A program made the translations under genes and the position numbers. The notes under the pieces were generated by a model. The model saw only the letters and a list, made by a program, of their open reading frames with translations, was not told the origin of the DNA and ran no database searches. From Ideonella oryzae (GTDB lineage: Bacteria; Pseudomonadota; Gammaproteobacteria; Burkholderiales; Burkholderiaceae_C): a DNA stretch of 64,000 nucleotides. Below, in pieces: positions 40,681 to 49,436 of this stretch (positions are counted from its first letter, which is position 1; every line of letters starts with the position of its first letter). Location: assembly GCF_024055665.1 (NCBI RefSeq), contig NZ_JAMXMC010000010.1:124001-188000 (forward strand), written 5' to 3'.

Positions 40681-41459
40681 CAACTGCGGCACAACGCGCC
40701 AAGCGCCTGGAGCGCTGGTCCCCCTGGGTCCTCCTGCTGCTGACCCTGGTGGTCTGGCAGGCCATCTGCAGCGGCTTCCAGGTCAGCGAGTTCGTCTTCC
40801 CCAGCCCGCTGCGCATCTGGGACCAGGTGCTGGAATACCGCGACGTGATCCTGGGCCACGCCTGGCGCACCTTCTGGGTGACGATGACGGGCTTCGGCAT
40901 CGCCATCGTGGTGGGCGTGCTGCTGGGCTTCCTGATCGGCAGCTCGCGCCTGGCTTACGCCGCCATCTACCCGCTGATGACCGGCTTCAACGCCCTGCCC
41001 AAGGCGGCCTTCGTGCCCATCCTGGTGGTGTGGTTCGGCATCGGCGTGGGGCCCGCGGTGCTCACGGCCTTCCTGATCTCCTTCTTCCCGATCACCGTCA
41101 ACATCGCCACCGGCCTGGCCACGCTAGAGCCGGAGCTGGAGGACGTGCTGCGGGTGCTGGGCGCCCGGCGCTGGGACGTGCTGGTGAAGGTCGGCCTGCC
41201 GCGCTCCATGCCCTACTTCTTCGGCTCGCTGAAGGTGGCCATCACCCTGGCCTTCGTCGGCACCACGGTGTCGGAGATGACGGCCTCCAACGAAGGCATC
41301 GGCTACCTGCTGGTGAGTGCCGGCAGCGCCATGCAGATGGGGCTGGCCTTTGCCGGTCTGATGGTGGTGGGCGCGATGGCAATGGTGATGTACGAGTTCT
41401 TCTCCTGGGTCGAGAAGCGCACCACCGGCTGGGCCCACCGTGGCTCTCAGGCACACTGA
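40677..41459 (+). CDS. ABC transporter permease (NitT/TauT type)
   Basis: A 260-aa membrane protein with six hydrophobic segments and the EAA-type cytoplasmic loop (LEDVLRVLGARRWDVLVKVG) that docks to the ATPase. The start VFPSPLRIWDQVLE and the end FEYMTASNEGIG-like region are usual for SsuC/TauC relatives. It forms the channel with the ATPase upstream. The deaminase ATG begins 29 bp after its stop, so the four genes appear to form one unit. Confidence 0.94.
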   Translation: MTTAAQRAKRLERWSPWVLLLLTLVVWQAICSGFQVSEFVFPSPLRIWDQVLEYRDVILGHAWRTFWVTMTGFGIAIVVGVLLGFLIGSSRLAYAAIYPLMTGFNALPKAAFVPILVVWFGIGVGPAVLTAFLISFFPITVNIATGLATLEPELEDVLRVLGARRWDVLVKVGLPRSMPYFFGSLKVAITLAFVGTTVSEMTASNEGIGYLLVSAGSAMQMGLAFAGLMVVGAMAMVMYEFFSWVEKRTTGWAHRGSQAH

Positions 41460-41487
41460 GGCGCACCGAGGCTGGAACACCCGACAC

Positions 41488-41967
41488 ATGCTGAGCACCG
41501 AACAGATCGAACGCCACCTGCGCGAGGCCCAGGCCGTGGCCGAGCAGGCCATGGCCAGCGGCCACCACCCCTTCGGTGCCCTGCTGGTGGCGCCCGATGG
41601 CGAGACGGTGCTGCTGCGCCAGGCCAATGTGGACACGGTCAACCATGCCGAGGCCGTGCTGGCCCGCGAGGCCGCGCGGCTCTATGCCCCGCACCTGCTG
41701 TGGGACTGCACGCTGGTGACCACGGTGGAGCCCTGTGCCATGTGCGCCGGCACCCAGTACTGGGCCAACATCGGCCACCTGGTCTACGGCCTGGAGGAGA
41801 CGGACCTGCTGGCCCTGACCGGCAACCACGCGCTCAACCCCACGCTGGCCCTGCCCTGCCGCGAGGTCTTCGCCCGCGGGCAGAAAGCCATCGAGGTGCA
41901 TGGGCCCACGCCCGGGCTGCGCGAGACGCTGTTGGCGCCGCACCGGCATTTCTGGCACCACCGCTGA
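41488..41967 (+). CDS. Nucleoside/nucleobase deaminase of the cytidine-deaminase fold (CDA superfamily)
   Basis: A 159-aa zinc deaminase with the superfamily motifs: HAE in VNHAEAVLAREAARL (zinc His plus catalytic Glu) and PCxxC in VEPCAMCAGTQYWANI. Length and the C-terminal half fit guanine-deaminase (B. subtilis GuaD) or cytosine-deaminase-like members rather than tRNA-specific TadA. ATG 41488 is used; the frame opens at 41440 inside the permease gene. Following an ABC importer it probably deaminates the imported base, giving ammonium, but the substrate is not established. Confidence 0.88.
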   Translation: MLSTEQIERHLREAQAVAEQAMASGHHPFGALLVAPDGETVLLRQANVDTVNHAEAVLAREAARLYAPHLLWDCTLVTTVEPCAMCAGTQYWANIGHLVYGLEETDLLALTGNHALNPTLALPCREVFARGQKAIEVHGPTPGLRETLLAPHRHFWHHR

Positions 41968-42033
41968 GCCACGCAGTCGCCCCGGGTTCGCGAGCGGCTC
42001 CCCTACACTGCGCGGTCCCCTTTTCACACTCGC

Positions 42034-42870
42034 ATGCCCATGGGCTGGCACGGCCACCTGCACCTTCAGTACACCCGCGATGGCGAACGCACCGTCGCGC
42101 TGGACCGCCACCACGGCCCGCTGCGGGTGCTGCAGCGCCTCTACCCCGAGGGCGAGGCCATCTGCCACCATGTGCTGGTGCACCCGCCCGGCGGCATCGT
42201 GGGTGGCGACGTGCTGGACATCACCGTCGAGCAGGCCGCGGGCACCCATGCCCTGATCACCACGCCCAGCGCCACGCGCTTCTACCGCAGCGCGGGCGAG
42301 GTGGCCCGGCAGAACCTGGTGGCCCGGGTGGCCGCCGGCGCCCGGCTGGAATGGCTGCCGCTGGAGACCATCGCCTACCGCGGCTGCCTGGCCGAGAACC
42401 AGTTGCGCTTCGAGCTGGCCCCGGGCGCGCTGATGCTGGGCTGGGAGATGCTGGCCCTGGGCCTGCCGGCGGCCGACGAGGCTTTCACCCGCGGCCGCAT
42501 CACCCAGCACCTGGAACTGCCAGGCACCTGGCTGGAGCGCGGCACGCTGGCCGCCGAGGACACGCTGCTGCTCGATTCCCCGCTGGGCCTGGGTGGCCAG
42601 CGGGTGCTGGGCACGCTGTGGGCGGCCGGCGGCGAGGCCCTGCCCCCGGCCCTGCGCCAGGCCCTGCTGGACGCCGCCCGCGAGGTGATGGCCGGCGACC
42701 CGCTGGATGCCCAGGCGGGCGCGACTTCGCCCGACCCGGCGGTGGTGGTCTGCCGCGCGTTGGCGCCCCGGGTGGAGCCGCTTTTTGGCCTGTGGCGGCA
42801 ACTGCGCGCCCGCTGGCGCAGCCTGCTGTGGCAGCTGGACGAGGCCCCGCCGCGCATCTGGCGGATGTGA
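42034..42870 (+). CDS. ureD: Urease accessory protein UreD (standalone)
   Basis: A 278-aa UreD/UreH protein, the scaffold that recruits UreF-UreG to apo-urease for nickel loading. Visible hallmarks are RHHGPLRVLQRLYPEGEA, HHVLVHPPGGIVGGDVLDI and TTPSATRFYRS. The length is complete. Normally ureD opens the operon ureDABCEFG, but the next gene here is a convergent glutathione transferase, so urease structural genes must lie elsewhere or be absent. It is 66 bp after the deaminase gene. The protein looks intact, with no frameshift seen. Confidence 0.94.
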   Translation: MPMGWHGHLHLQYTRDGERTVALDRHHGPLRVLQRLYPEGEAICHHVLVHPPGGIVGGDVLDITVEQAAGTHALITTPSATRFYRSAGEVARQNLVARVAAGARLEWLPLETIAYRGCLAENQLRFELAPGALMLGWEMLALGLPAADEAFTRGRITQHLELPGTWLERGTLAAEDTLLLDSPLGLGGQRVLGTLWAAGGEALPPALRQALLDAAREVMAGDPLDAQAGATSPDPAVVVCRALAPRVEPLFGLWRQLRARWRSLLWQLDEAPPRIWRM

Positions 42871-42885
42871 GGCCGCCCCACGCCC

Positions 42886-43557
42886 TCAGGCGTAGTCGTA
42901 AGGCCCGCCCTGGGCCAGGGCGCGCTGGTAGGCCGGCCGGGCGTGGATGCGGGCCAGCCAGTCGCTCAGGTGCGGGGTGCGCTCGGGCGTCAGCCCGCTG
43001 CGCTGGGCCGCCGCCTCCAACGGGAAGCTCATCGGGATGTCGGCCGCGCTGAAGTCTTCACCGGCGAACCAGGGGCGCTGCGCCAGCTCGGCCTCCATGT
43101 AGGCCAGTTGCGCCTGCAGGTTCGGCTCGACGAAGCTGTCCAGCACCTTGGCCGCGATGCCGCGGGCAATGGGCTTGACGAAGAAGGGCATGGGGGCGGT
43201 CTGGATGCGCTGGAACACCAGTTTCAGCAGCAGCGGCGGCATGGCCGAGCCTTCGGCGAAATGCAGCCAGTAGCTGAAGCGCCGGGCCTCGGGCGTGCCC
43301 GCCGGCGGGCGCAGCCGGCCCTGGCCATGGGCCTCCAGCAGGTACTCAACGATGGCCCCGCTCTCGGCCACCGTGATGTCACCGTCGGTGATGACCGGCG
43401 ACTTGCCCAGCGGGTGCACCGCCTTCAGCTCGGGGGGCGCCAGCAGGGTCTGCGGGTCGCGCTGGTAGCGGCGCACCTCGTAGGGCAGGCCCAGTTCCTC
43501 CAGCAGCCACAGGATGCGCTGCGAGCGCGAGTTGTTCAGGTGGTGGACGATGATCAT
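42886..43557 (-). CDS. Glutathione S-transferase family protein
   Basis: A 223-aa GST. The N-terminal thioredoxin-fold domain shows HHLNNSRSQRILWLLEELG with a Ser candidate, and VITDGDITVAESGAIVEYLL contains the glutathione-contact ES. The C-terminal helical domain follows (WLHFAEGSAMPPLLLKLVF). ATG 43557 overlaps the stop of the flavoprotein gene (ATGA), so the two are coupled. Its end is only 15 bp from the convergent ureD. Endogenous substrate unknown; general stress or detoxification is typical. Confidence 0.92.
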   Translation of the reverse strand: MIIVHHLNNSRSQRILWLLEELGLPYEVRRYQRDPQTLLAPPELKAVHPLGKSPVITDGDITVAESGAIVEYLLEAHGQGRLRPPAGTPEARRFSYWLHFAEGSAMPPLLLKLVFQRIQTAPMPFFVKPIARGIAAKVLDSFVEPNLQAQLAYMEAELAQRPWFAGEDFSAADIPMSFPLEAAAQRSGLTPERTPHLSDWLARIHARPAYQRALAQGGPYDYA

Positions 43558-44867
43558 GCCGGCTCCACAGGGGCGGCCTGGGGCATCCCCAGCACGGACA
43601 GCAGGCCATGCGCCGCCACCGCCCCGCTGGCCAGGCAGGCGGTGAGCAGGTAGCCACCGGTGGGCGCCTCCCAGTCCAGCATCTCGCCGGCCAGGGCCAC
43701 CCGAGGGGCCTGGCGCAGGCACAGGCCGGCATCCAGCGCCTCCAGCCGCACGCCGCCGGCGGTGCTGATGGCCTCGTCCAGCGGCCGCGGGGCGGTCAGG
43801 GTGATGGGCAGAGCCTTGATGCGACCGGCCAGCCAGGCCGCATCCTTGCTGAGCCGGGCCCAGTCCTCGGCGGACACCCCCTCGCGCAGCAGGGCAGCCG
43901 CGGCGCCCTTGATGCCCGCATGCTCGCGCAGGTGGTTGGCCAGCGAACGGGCCCCTCGGCCGCGCGCCAGGGCCTGCTGCAGTTCATCCAGGCTGCGGTC
44001 CGGTCGCAGGTCCAGGGTCAGGGTCGCGTGGCCCTGGTGCTGGATCTGATCTCGCAACCCCGCCGAGGCGGCATACACGAGGTTGCCTTCCAGGCCGGTG
44101 GCCGTCAGCACACACTCGCCCTTGCGCTCGAAGGACTGGCCCGCCGGCCCGGCGCAGCGCAGCACCACGTTCTTCAGCGGCGCCCCGGCATGGTGGCTGG
44201 CCAGGTATTCGCTCCAACCCACGTCGAAACCGCAGTTGGCCGGCTGCAGCGGCGCCACCGGGACGCCGGCGGCCGCCAGGGCGGGCACCCAGCGTCCATC
44301 GGAACCCAGGCGCGACCAGCTGGCCCCGCCCAGGGCCAGCAACAGCGCATCGGCCTGCACCACCTGCTCGCCCGAGGGCGTGGCGAAGCGGAGTGAGACA
44401 GGCCCATCGGCCGGCAGCACCCAGGACTCGGGCAACCAGCGATGGCGCATGTGAAAGCGCACGCCGGCACGCCGCAGGCGCTGCAGCCAGGCGCGCAGCA
44501 AAGGCGCCGCCTTCATCTCGTGCGGAAAGACCTTGCCCGAGCTGCCGACGAAGGTGGCCGCGCCCAGTCCATCGGCCCAGTCGCGCACGGCCTGCGGTGA
44601 CCAGGCCCGCAGCCAGCGCCCCACAGCGTCAGCCTGCTCCCCATAGCGGCCCACGAAGGCCTCGATCGCTTCCGCATGGGTCAGGTTCAACCCCCCCTTG
44701 CCCGCCAGCAGGAACTTGCGCCCCACCGAGGGCATGGCGTCGAAGAGATCCACCGACGCACCGCCTGCGGCCAGCACCTCGGCGGCCATCAGGCCGGCAG
44801 GCCCTCCTCCAACAATGGCCACACGGCAGAGGGGGCGCGGGGGGATCGGTGCGGGGGAGATGGGCAT
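43554..44867 (-). CDS. YhiN/HI0933-family FAD-dependent oxidoreductase
   Basis: A 437-aa flavoprotein with an N-terminal Rossmann dinucleotide loop (VAIVGGGPAGLMAAEVLA) and the family block GRKFLLAGKGGLNLTHAE. Further typical pieces are GKVFPHEMKAAPLL, LLALGGASWSRLGSDG and the C-terminal LAGEMLDWEAPTGGYLL. The family is widespread, with no settled reaction; members are often annotated as NAD(P)/FAD-dependent oxidoreductases. It is upstream of and overlapped by the GST gene, suggesting a small redox operon. Start at 44867 has several in-frame Met choices nearby. Confidence 0.9.
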   Translation of the reverse strand: MPISPAPIPPRPLCRVAIVGGGPAGLMAAEVLAAGGASVDLFDAMPSVGRKFLLAGKGGLNLTHAEAIEAFVGRYGEQADAVGRWLRAWSPQAVRDWADGLGAATFVGSSGKVFPHEMKAAPLLRAWLQRLRRAGVRFHMRHRWLPESWVLPADGPVSLRFATPSGEQVVQADALLLALGGASWSRLGSDGRWVPALAAAGVPVAPLQPANCGFDVGWSEYLASHHAGAPLKNVVLRCAGPAGQSFERKGECVLTATGLEGNLVYAASAGLRDQIQHQGHATLTLDLRPDRSLDELQQALARGRGARSLANHLREHAGIKGAAAALLREGVSAEDWARLSKDAAWLAGRIKALPITLTAPRPLDEAISTAGGVRLEALDAGLCLRQAPRVALAGEMLDWEAPTGGYLLTACLASGAVAAHGLLSVLGMPQAAPVEPA

Positions 44868-44981
44868 GGGGTGGGCAGTCTATGCGAGAAGATGACCCGC
44901 GGGCGGATACCCACCCCCTCAAGAGCGGCCGCACAATGGCCGATAAGACAGTCGTACAGGCCCATTGGCTTGTGCATCACC

Positions 44982-46331
44982 ATGACCCCCTGTGTCTTTC
45001 TGCTCAGCGAAGATCCCGCGCCGGACAGCCTGGCGGGCTGCCTGGCGGGATGCTGGTCGCCCACGGCGCTGCTGCGCCAGGGTTGCGAACTGACCGGGCT
45101 GCGGGCGGCATGGGCCGAGCACCCGGACCGGGCCCGCTTGTGGTTGTTGGCCTGCCCGGCCGAAGCTCTGGGCGGCCAGCTGCAGTGGCTGATCACCCAG
45201 GATTTGCGCGACGCGCCCGTGCTGTGGTGGACCGAAGCCTCCAACGACCTCGGAACAGGTGGGGCGGCCGACCTGGAAAGCCTGGCCTGGCAGGCCGGCG
45301 TGGACGAGGTGCTGTGGTCTCATCAGACCGACCGGCATGGACGGCAGTTCGAGCGTGCCCTGGCACGGCACCAGTCGCCAGGCAGTCTCAGCGCTGTGCT
45401 GCGCCACCGTCAGCACGAACTCGGCGCCCTGCGTGCCAGCCTGAACGACATCCCCGCACCGATCTTCGTGAAGGACGCCGAGGGCGTCTACACCGAGTGC
45501 AACCAGGCCTTCCTGCAGTACATCGGCCTGCCACGCCAGCAGGTGGTCGGGCACACCGTCTACGACATCGCAGCACCCGAACTGGCCCGGGTGTACGACG
45601 CTGCCGACCGAGCGCTGCTGGCTTCAGGGGGGCGGCAGATCTACGAGTCCCAGGTGCGCTGGGCCGATGGGCACCTGCGGGACGTGCTGTTCCACAAGGC
45701 GGTGTTCCACGATGCCCAGGGGCGGCCGATGGGCCAAGCCGGGGCCATGTTCGACATCACCGAGCGGCGTGCGCTGGAAAGACAGCTGCGCCAGCAGGCC
45801 GAGACCGACCCGCTCACCGGTCTGCTCAACCGGCGCAGCCTGGAATCCCAGCTGATCCCGCGCCTGCAGCGCGCAAAAGAGCAGGACAGCGCCCTGGCCC
45901 TGCTGGTGTTTGACATCGACCATTTCAAGGACATCAACGACAGCCATGGCCATGGCGTGGGCGACAGCGTGCTGCGCCTCATCGCCACAGTGGTCCGCCA
46001 GCACCTGCGGCCGGACGATCTGTTCGCCCGCCTGGGCGGTGACGAGTTCGTCGTCGTGCTGTCGGGTGTGGAGGGTGTGCACAGCCTGGCGCAACGCCTG
46101 CCCGCCAGGGTCGCCGCGCAGAAGGTGAATCTGGATGACGGGCGCGCCCTGTCTGCGCAGATCAGCCTGGGGGCGGTGGTGGTGCCGGCGCGCGAACACA
46201 CGGTGGACAGCGCCATCCATGCGGCCGATCTGGTGCTCTACGAAGCCAAGCGCCTGGGCCGCAACCAGGGCGTGGTGATGGACACCCGCCCGTCACCCGA
46301 CGCCCCCGCCCTCAGGGCAGGGTCAGCGTGA
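44982..46331 (+). CDS. Diguanylate cyclase with N-terminal receiver-like region and PAS domain
   Basis: A 449-aa enzyme predicted to make cyclic di-GMP. The N-terminal ~140 residues are rich in Leu, Ala and Trp and may be a degenerate receiver domain, without a clear phospho-acceptor. A PAS domain follows (about 155-275; SLNDIPAPIFVKDAEGVYTE), then GGDEF (about 285-440) with the active motif GGDEF at 352-356. The inhibitory I-site RPDD lies five residues upstream, so feedback control is likely. ATG 44982 starts the recognisable sequence; the frame opens upstream at 44676. Its 3' end overlaps convergent tssL by 20 bp. Confidence 0.92.
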   Translation: MTPCVFLLSEDPAPDSLAGCLAGCWSPTALLRQGCELTGLRAAWAEHPDRARLWLLACPAEALGGQLQWLITQDLRDAPVLWWTEASNDLGTGGAADLESLAWQAGVDEVLWSHQTDRHGRQFERALARHQSPGSLSAVLRHRQHELGALRASLNDIPAPIFVKDAEGVYTECNQAFLQYIGLPRQQVVGHTVYDIAAPELARVYDAADRALLASGGRQIYESQVRWADGHLRDVLFHKAVFHDAQGRPMGQAGAMFDITERRALERQLRQQAETDPLTGLLNRRSLESQLIPRLQRAKEQDSALALLVFDIDHFKDINDSHGHGVGDSVLRLIATVVRQHLRPDDLFARLGGDEFVVVLSGVEGVHSLAQRLPARVAAQKVNLDDGRALSAQISLGAVVVPAREHTVDSAIHAADLVLYEAKRLGRNQGVVMDTRPSPDAPALRAGSA

Positions 46332-47091
46332 ACCAGGCCGACTGCGGGGCCAGCTTCACCACGTCCGCATAGCGGGCCAGGGACTCCTCGGTGCCGGTGT
46401 GCAGTTGATAGCGCAGACCCAGAAAGGCCACCAGGCCCAGCAGCGCAAAGACACTGCCCATGACCCACAAGGGCACTTCGGCGCGAAGCTTGTGCTGGAT
46501 CTGGTCGGGCGGGGCCCAGTGGGGGGCGAAGGCGCTGCGTCGCCCCTGGAGATGCAGGATCTCGTCACCGACGCGGGCGGTCAGATAGCCCAGCTTCTCG
46601 GTCCCTTCCAGCGCGTATTTGCCCTGGAAGCCCAGCAGCAGGCACATGTGGAACACCTCCAGCGACTGCAAGCGCACGGCCCCTTCCCGGCGCAACTCCT
46701 CCAGACGCTCGAAGAAGCGCTCGCCCGCCATGTGTTCCCCGAACAGCTCCAGCTGCAACGGGTTGAGCATCCAGTCCTCGCGCACCGGACCACGGCCGGT
46801 CAGCAGGATCTCGTCGAGCAGGCCACAGAAGGCGAACTTGGCCTGGTAGACGTCGGCGGAGTCCAGGCCCAGGCGCTTGGCGCCGCGGTCCACCTGCAGC
46901 AGCAACTCCTTCACCCGCTCGCGAAAGGGGCCGGCCTGCTGGGGCATCTGCCCGTTCTTGAGCAGGAAGACCATGTAGAAGCCGGGATAGAACAGGTCCA
47001 TCAGCAAGCGGGGCTCGGAAGCCACGGCCGTGGGGACCAACGCCGGGCCGGCAGCGGACTGGGATGCGAAGAGAGAGGGGGCGGTGCTCAT
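46312..47091 (-). CDS. tssL: Type VI secretion protein TssL (DotU/IcmH family), short form
   Basis: Inner-membrane T6SS subunit, 259 aa. The cytoplasmic hook domain (about 25-185) has the family text LLMDLFYPGFYMVFLLKNG and KFAFCGLLDEILL, followed by one membrane helix (WVMGSVFALLGLVAFLGL) and a short periplasmic tail. The peptidoglycan-binding OmpA-like extension seen in long TssL proteins is missing, so anchoring to the wall would need another protein. Last of the minus-strand tssJ-tssK-tssL set. Confidence 0.95.
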   Translation of the reverse strand: MSTAPSLFASQSAAGPALVPTAVASEPRLLMDLFYPGFYMVFLLKNGQMPQQAGPFRERVKELLLQVDRGAKRLGLDSADVYQAKFAFCGLLDEILLTGRGPVREDWMLNPLQLELFGEHMAGERFFERLEELRREGAVRLQSLEVFHMCLLLGFQGKYALEGTEKLGYLTARVGDEILHLQGRRSAFAPHWAPPDQIQHKLRAEVPLWVMGSVFALLGLVAFLGLRYQLHTGTEESLARYADVVKLAPQSAWFTLTLP

Positions 47092-47114
47092 GGGAATCAG
47101 CGCGTTCGTGAGGG

Positions 47115-48470
47115 TCAGGCCTCGCCGTTCAAGGCGATGAGCTCCATCTGCAGGTCAGGCAGATTGCTGGGGGCATAGATGCACAGGCTGCGGGCCTGCA
47201 ACATGCGTTCATACAGCGGCCCGCGAGGCTCCAGCGCGAAGTAGTACGCGCCCGGCCGGACCGGAATCGCCACCGGCACCTGCGGCAGGTGACTCAGACG
47301 CACACCGGCGGTGGCGGTGAGCACCACCTTCTCGACATCGTCGGGCGCCCCCACCTTCAGACGCTGGGGAATGACCTCCACCAGCTCCGAGGGGGGCAGG
47401 CCGGCCTGCACGCCCAGGTACAGCCGGGTGCTCTCGCCGATCTTCTGCGAATCGAGCCGGCCGGCGAAGTAGGAAGGGCGCAACTCGTTGAGCGCAATGG
47501 CGAAGTAGCGGGTGGAGATCACTGTCTCCAGCAGGTCGCGGATGATGCCGTCCAGCCGCGCAAAGGCCTGCGCAGGGGCACTGTGGTCATAGGCGGGCAG
47601 GTCGGCCAGCCCATGACTGCGGGAGAAAGTCATCAGCGCACCCGCCAGATCCAGCAGACGCTCGAACAGACGTTCCGGGTGCAGCCCTGGATGGTGGAAC
47701 AGGTGGGACAGGCCCGCATAGGCGCTGCTGCAGGTGTGCAGCAGCCAGAACGAGGCGATGTCGCCCGAACGGAACTCGATCACATGCTTGGAGGGCTCGC
47801 GGTGCACGCCGTAGAGCGCATCCACCTTGGCCTGCAGCATGTCCAGTGTGCGTCGCAGCAGGCCCATCAGCACGGGCGACGCGCTGATCGACAGCACCGG
47901 CGGCGAGAAGGTCGGGTCCAGCTCGAAGGAGCCCGTGCCAGTGCGCCGCACGCGCAGCAGCGCCAGCGAGGTCAGGTGGTCCCGGGCCTCGGTGTCCGCC
48001 ACCAGACGGATGCGACGGTGCAAGGTGGTGACCTCGGCCTCGACCGCGCCGGTGAACCAGTCGGTGGCGGGATCGTGGCGCATCAGGTAGCGCGCCGCGC
48101 TGGGGCCGGCTTCTTCACCATCGCAGCTGTTGCTGCCGGTGGCGCGCAGCGGAGCCAGCGCCAGGTGGTAGGTGCACTCCGACTGGCCCGCCGGCCAGCC
48201 CGAGAGGGACACGGGCGGCGGCAATTCGTCATCGGCCGGGGCCGTGCAGAAGTCCCCATCGGGCAGCAAGGCGTGGAGTTCCTGCAGGCGCAGCACACCA
48301 TGGGCCAGGGCGTCGGCGTCCACCTGGCAACGACGAACACCCCAGGCGAAAGGGCTCAGCGCCTGGGCCGTCTCGGCCAGACGCCACTCATGGTAGGCAT
48401 CCTGACGCTGGAAATGCTGGGGGCGCAGGAACAGGCCCTCTCCCCAGAGCAACTTGGAAGCACGGATCAC
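47115..48470 (-). CDS. tssK: Type VI secretion baseplate protein TssK
   Basis: A 451-aa cytosolic trimeric adaptor joining the baseplate to the TssJLM membrane complex. The N-terminus is typical of TssK (LLWGEGLFLRPQHFQRQDAY) and the C-terminal membrane-contact domain follows (YFALEPRGPLYERMLQARSL). It lies 23 bp upstream of tssL and 50 bp downstream of tssJ on the minus strand. The start ATG at 48470 agrees with the family length. No unusual features noticed. Confidence 0.96.
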   Translation of the reverse strand: MIRASKLLWGEGLFLRPQHFQRQDAYHEWRLAETAQALSPFAWGVRRCQVDADALAHGVLRLQELHALLPDGDFCTAPADDELPPPVSLSGWPAGQSECTYHLALAPLRATGSNSCDGEEAGPSAARYLMRHDPATDWFTGAVEAEVTTLHRRIRLVADTEARDHLTSLALLRVRRTGTGSFELDPTFSPPVLSISASPVLMGLLRRTLDMLQAKVDALYGVHREPSKHVIEFRSGDIASFWLLHTCSSAYAGLSHLFHHPGLHPERLFERLLDLAGALMTFSRSHGLADLPAYDHSAPAQAFARLDGIIRDLLETVISTRYFAIALNELRPSYFAGRLDSQKIGESTRLYLGVQAGLPPSELVEVIPQRLKVGAPDDVEKVVLTATAGVRLSHLPQVPVAIPVRPGAYYFALEPRGPLYERMLQARSLCIYAPSNLPDLQMELIALNGEA

Positions 48471-48520
48471 AACAACATCCCATCAACAACAAGGACCGGT
48501 CCAACGCTGCGGCGTCGACC

Positions 48521-49180
48521 TCAAGAGCACTGCACACCCGCCAGACGGGTGAGCTCTGGCGCCACATCGAGGGCGCGCCCATTGGCGACGCTCAGGGCGC
48601 AGGCGTGCACGCCCAGGGTCAGACCGGTCTCGACCGCAGCCTGGGCATCGAACACCTGGCGCCAGCGACCTTCGGCTGGAGCGCGGAACAAGGCCAGCAC
48701 CCCGATGTAACGGGTGCCCTCAGGCAAGGTCTCGGTCACCTCGTAACGCTGCCCGGGCGTCAGCACCACCTCGCGCGAGCCCAGCAGAGCGTCTGCCAGT
48801 TCCGGGGACAGATGGCTCTTGTCCCCTTCAAAGGCACCGGCAGGTGCCCGCTCGAAAGCATCCTTCTCTTTCAGTTCATAGATTCTCGCGACCACCGGGA
48901 GAGATTGACCATTTGTATCTGAATTTAACAAATCTCCCGCATGCAACCGAATCACCACCCGTAACGCTTTTGGTGTTTTTTGCAATGCGGGGAGATTGGA
49001 TGTATCAGGAGTTTGTAACGAGACCCTCTGCAATCCGACCATTTGTAACGCCGAATCCAGGACGCCGGGTTGAGTGGCATTTGTACCGGGTGTGCTGCAG
49101 GCCGTGGTGAAGAGAGAAACCAGGCCAATGGCTACCCAGCGAAGGATCGATCCCAGGCCACGGGCCTCAGCCGACCACAT
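48521..49180 (-). CDS. tssJ: Type VI secretion outer-membrane lipoprotein TssJ
   Basis: A 219-aa lipoprotein of the T6SS membrane complex. The signal segment (LRWVAIGLVSLFTTAC) ends in lipobox TTAC, followed by a Gly/Thr/Gln-rich linker and the beta-sandwich domain (RVVIRLHAGDLLNSDTNGQS; RYIGVLALFRAPAEGRWRQV). ATG 49180 is preferred because of the AAGAG ribosome site and compact signal; ATGs at 49225 and 49234 are in frame and would lengthen the n-region. First gene of the minus-strand trio, divergent from the TPR lipoprotein gene. Confidence 0.93.
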   Translation of the reverse strand: MWSAEARGLGSILRWVAIGLVSLFTTACSTPGTNATQPGVLDSALQMVGLQRVSLQTPDTSNLPALQKTPKALRVVIRLHAGDLLNSDTNGQSLPVVARIYELKEKDAFERAPAGAFEGDKSHLSPELADALLGSREVVLTPGQRYEVTETLPEGTRYIGVLALFRAPAEGRWRQVFDAQAAVETGLTLGVHACALSVANGRALDVAPELTRLAGVQCS

Positions 49181-49344
49181 ACTCTTGGAAACGAGGGAAT
49201 TCCACCCTCCCGATGCCGTGCACATCCTCAACATAGACGAGTTTCCATGATTCAAGAAATACCCCTGGCACGCGGAACACCATGATCGAAGTCTATCGCC
49301 AGTGCGGCGTCTCGGGCGATCCTCCAGATCCCCCAAAAGGAGGT

Positions 49345-49372
49345 TTGACCGAATTTACGGACATCCTATAGT
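49345..49372 (+). promoter_or_regulatory. Sigma-70 promoter of the plus-strand T6SS operon
   Basis: TTGACC (49345-49350), 16-bp spacer and TATAGT (49367-49372) form a strong vegetative-type promoter. The predicted start is near 49379, 58 nt before the TPR lipoprotein ATG. It lies in the 256-bp tssJ/TPR gap, which is noticeably more AT-rich than the genes around it. No sigma-54 element or clear operator was spotted there; a minus-strand promoter for tssJ could not be assigned with confidence. Confidence 0.7.
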
Positions 49373-49436
49373 CCGCCTGCCGAAATACCGGCTCCGACGC
49401 GGAATACAAACGGTTTCGAATTTCATGGAGTTACAA

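Noticed and set aside
49225-49300. Sigma-54-like TGGCACG near 49276 for the T6SS operons
   Set aside because: The -12 element is absent at the required spacing, while a good sigma-70 promoter is present at 49345-49372.
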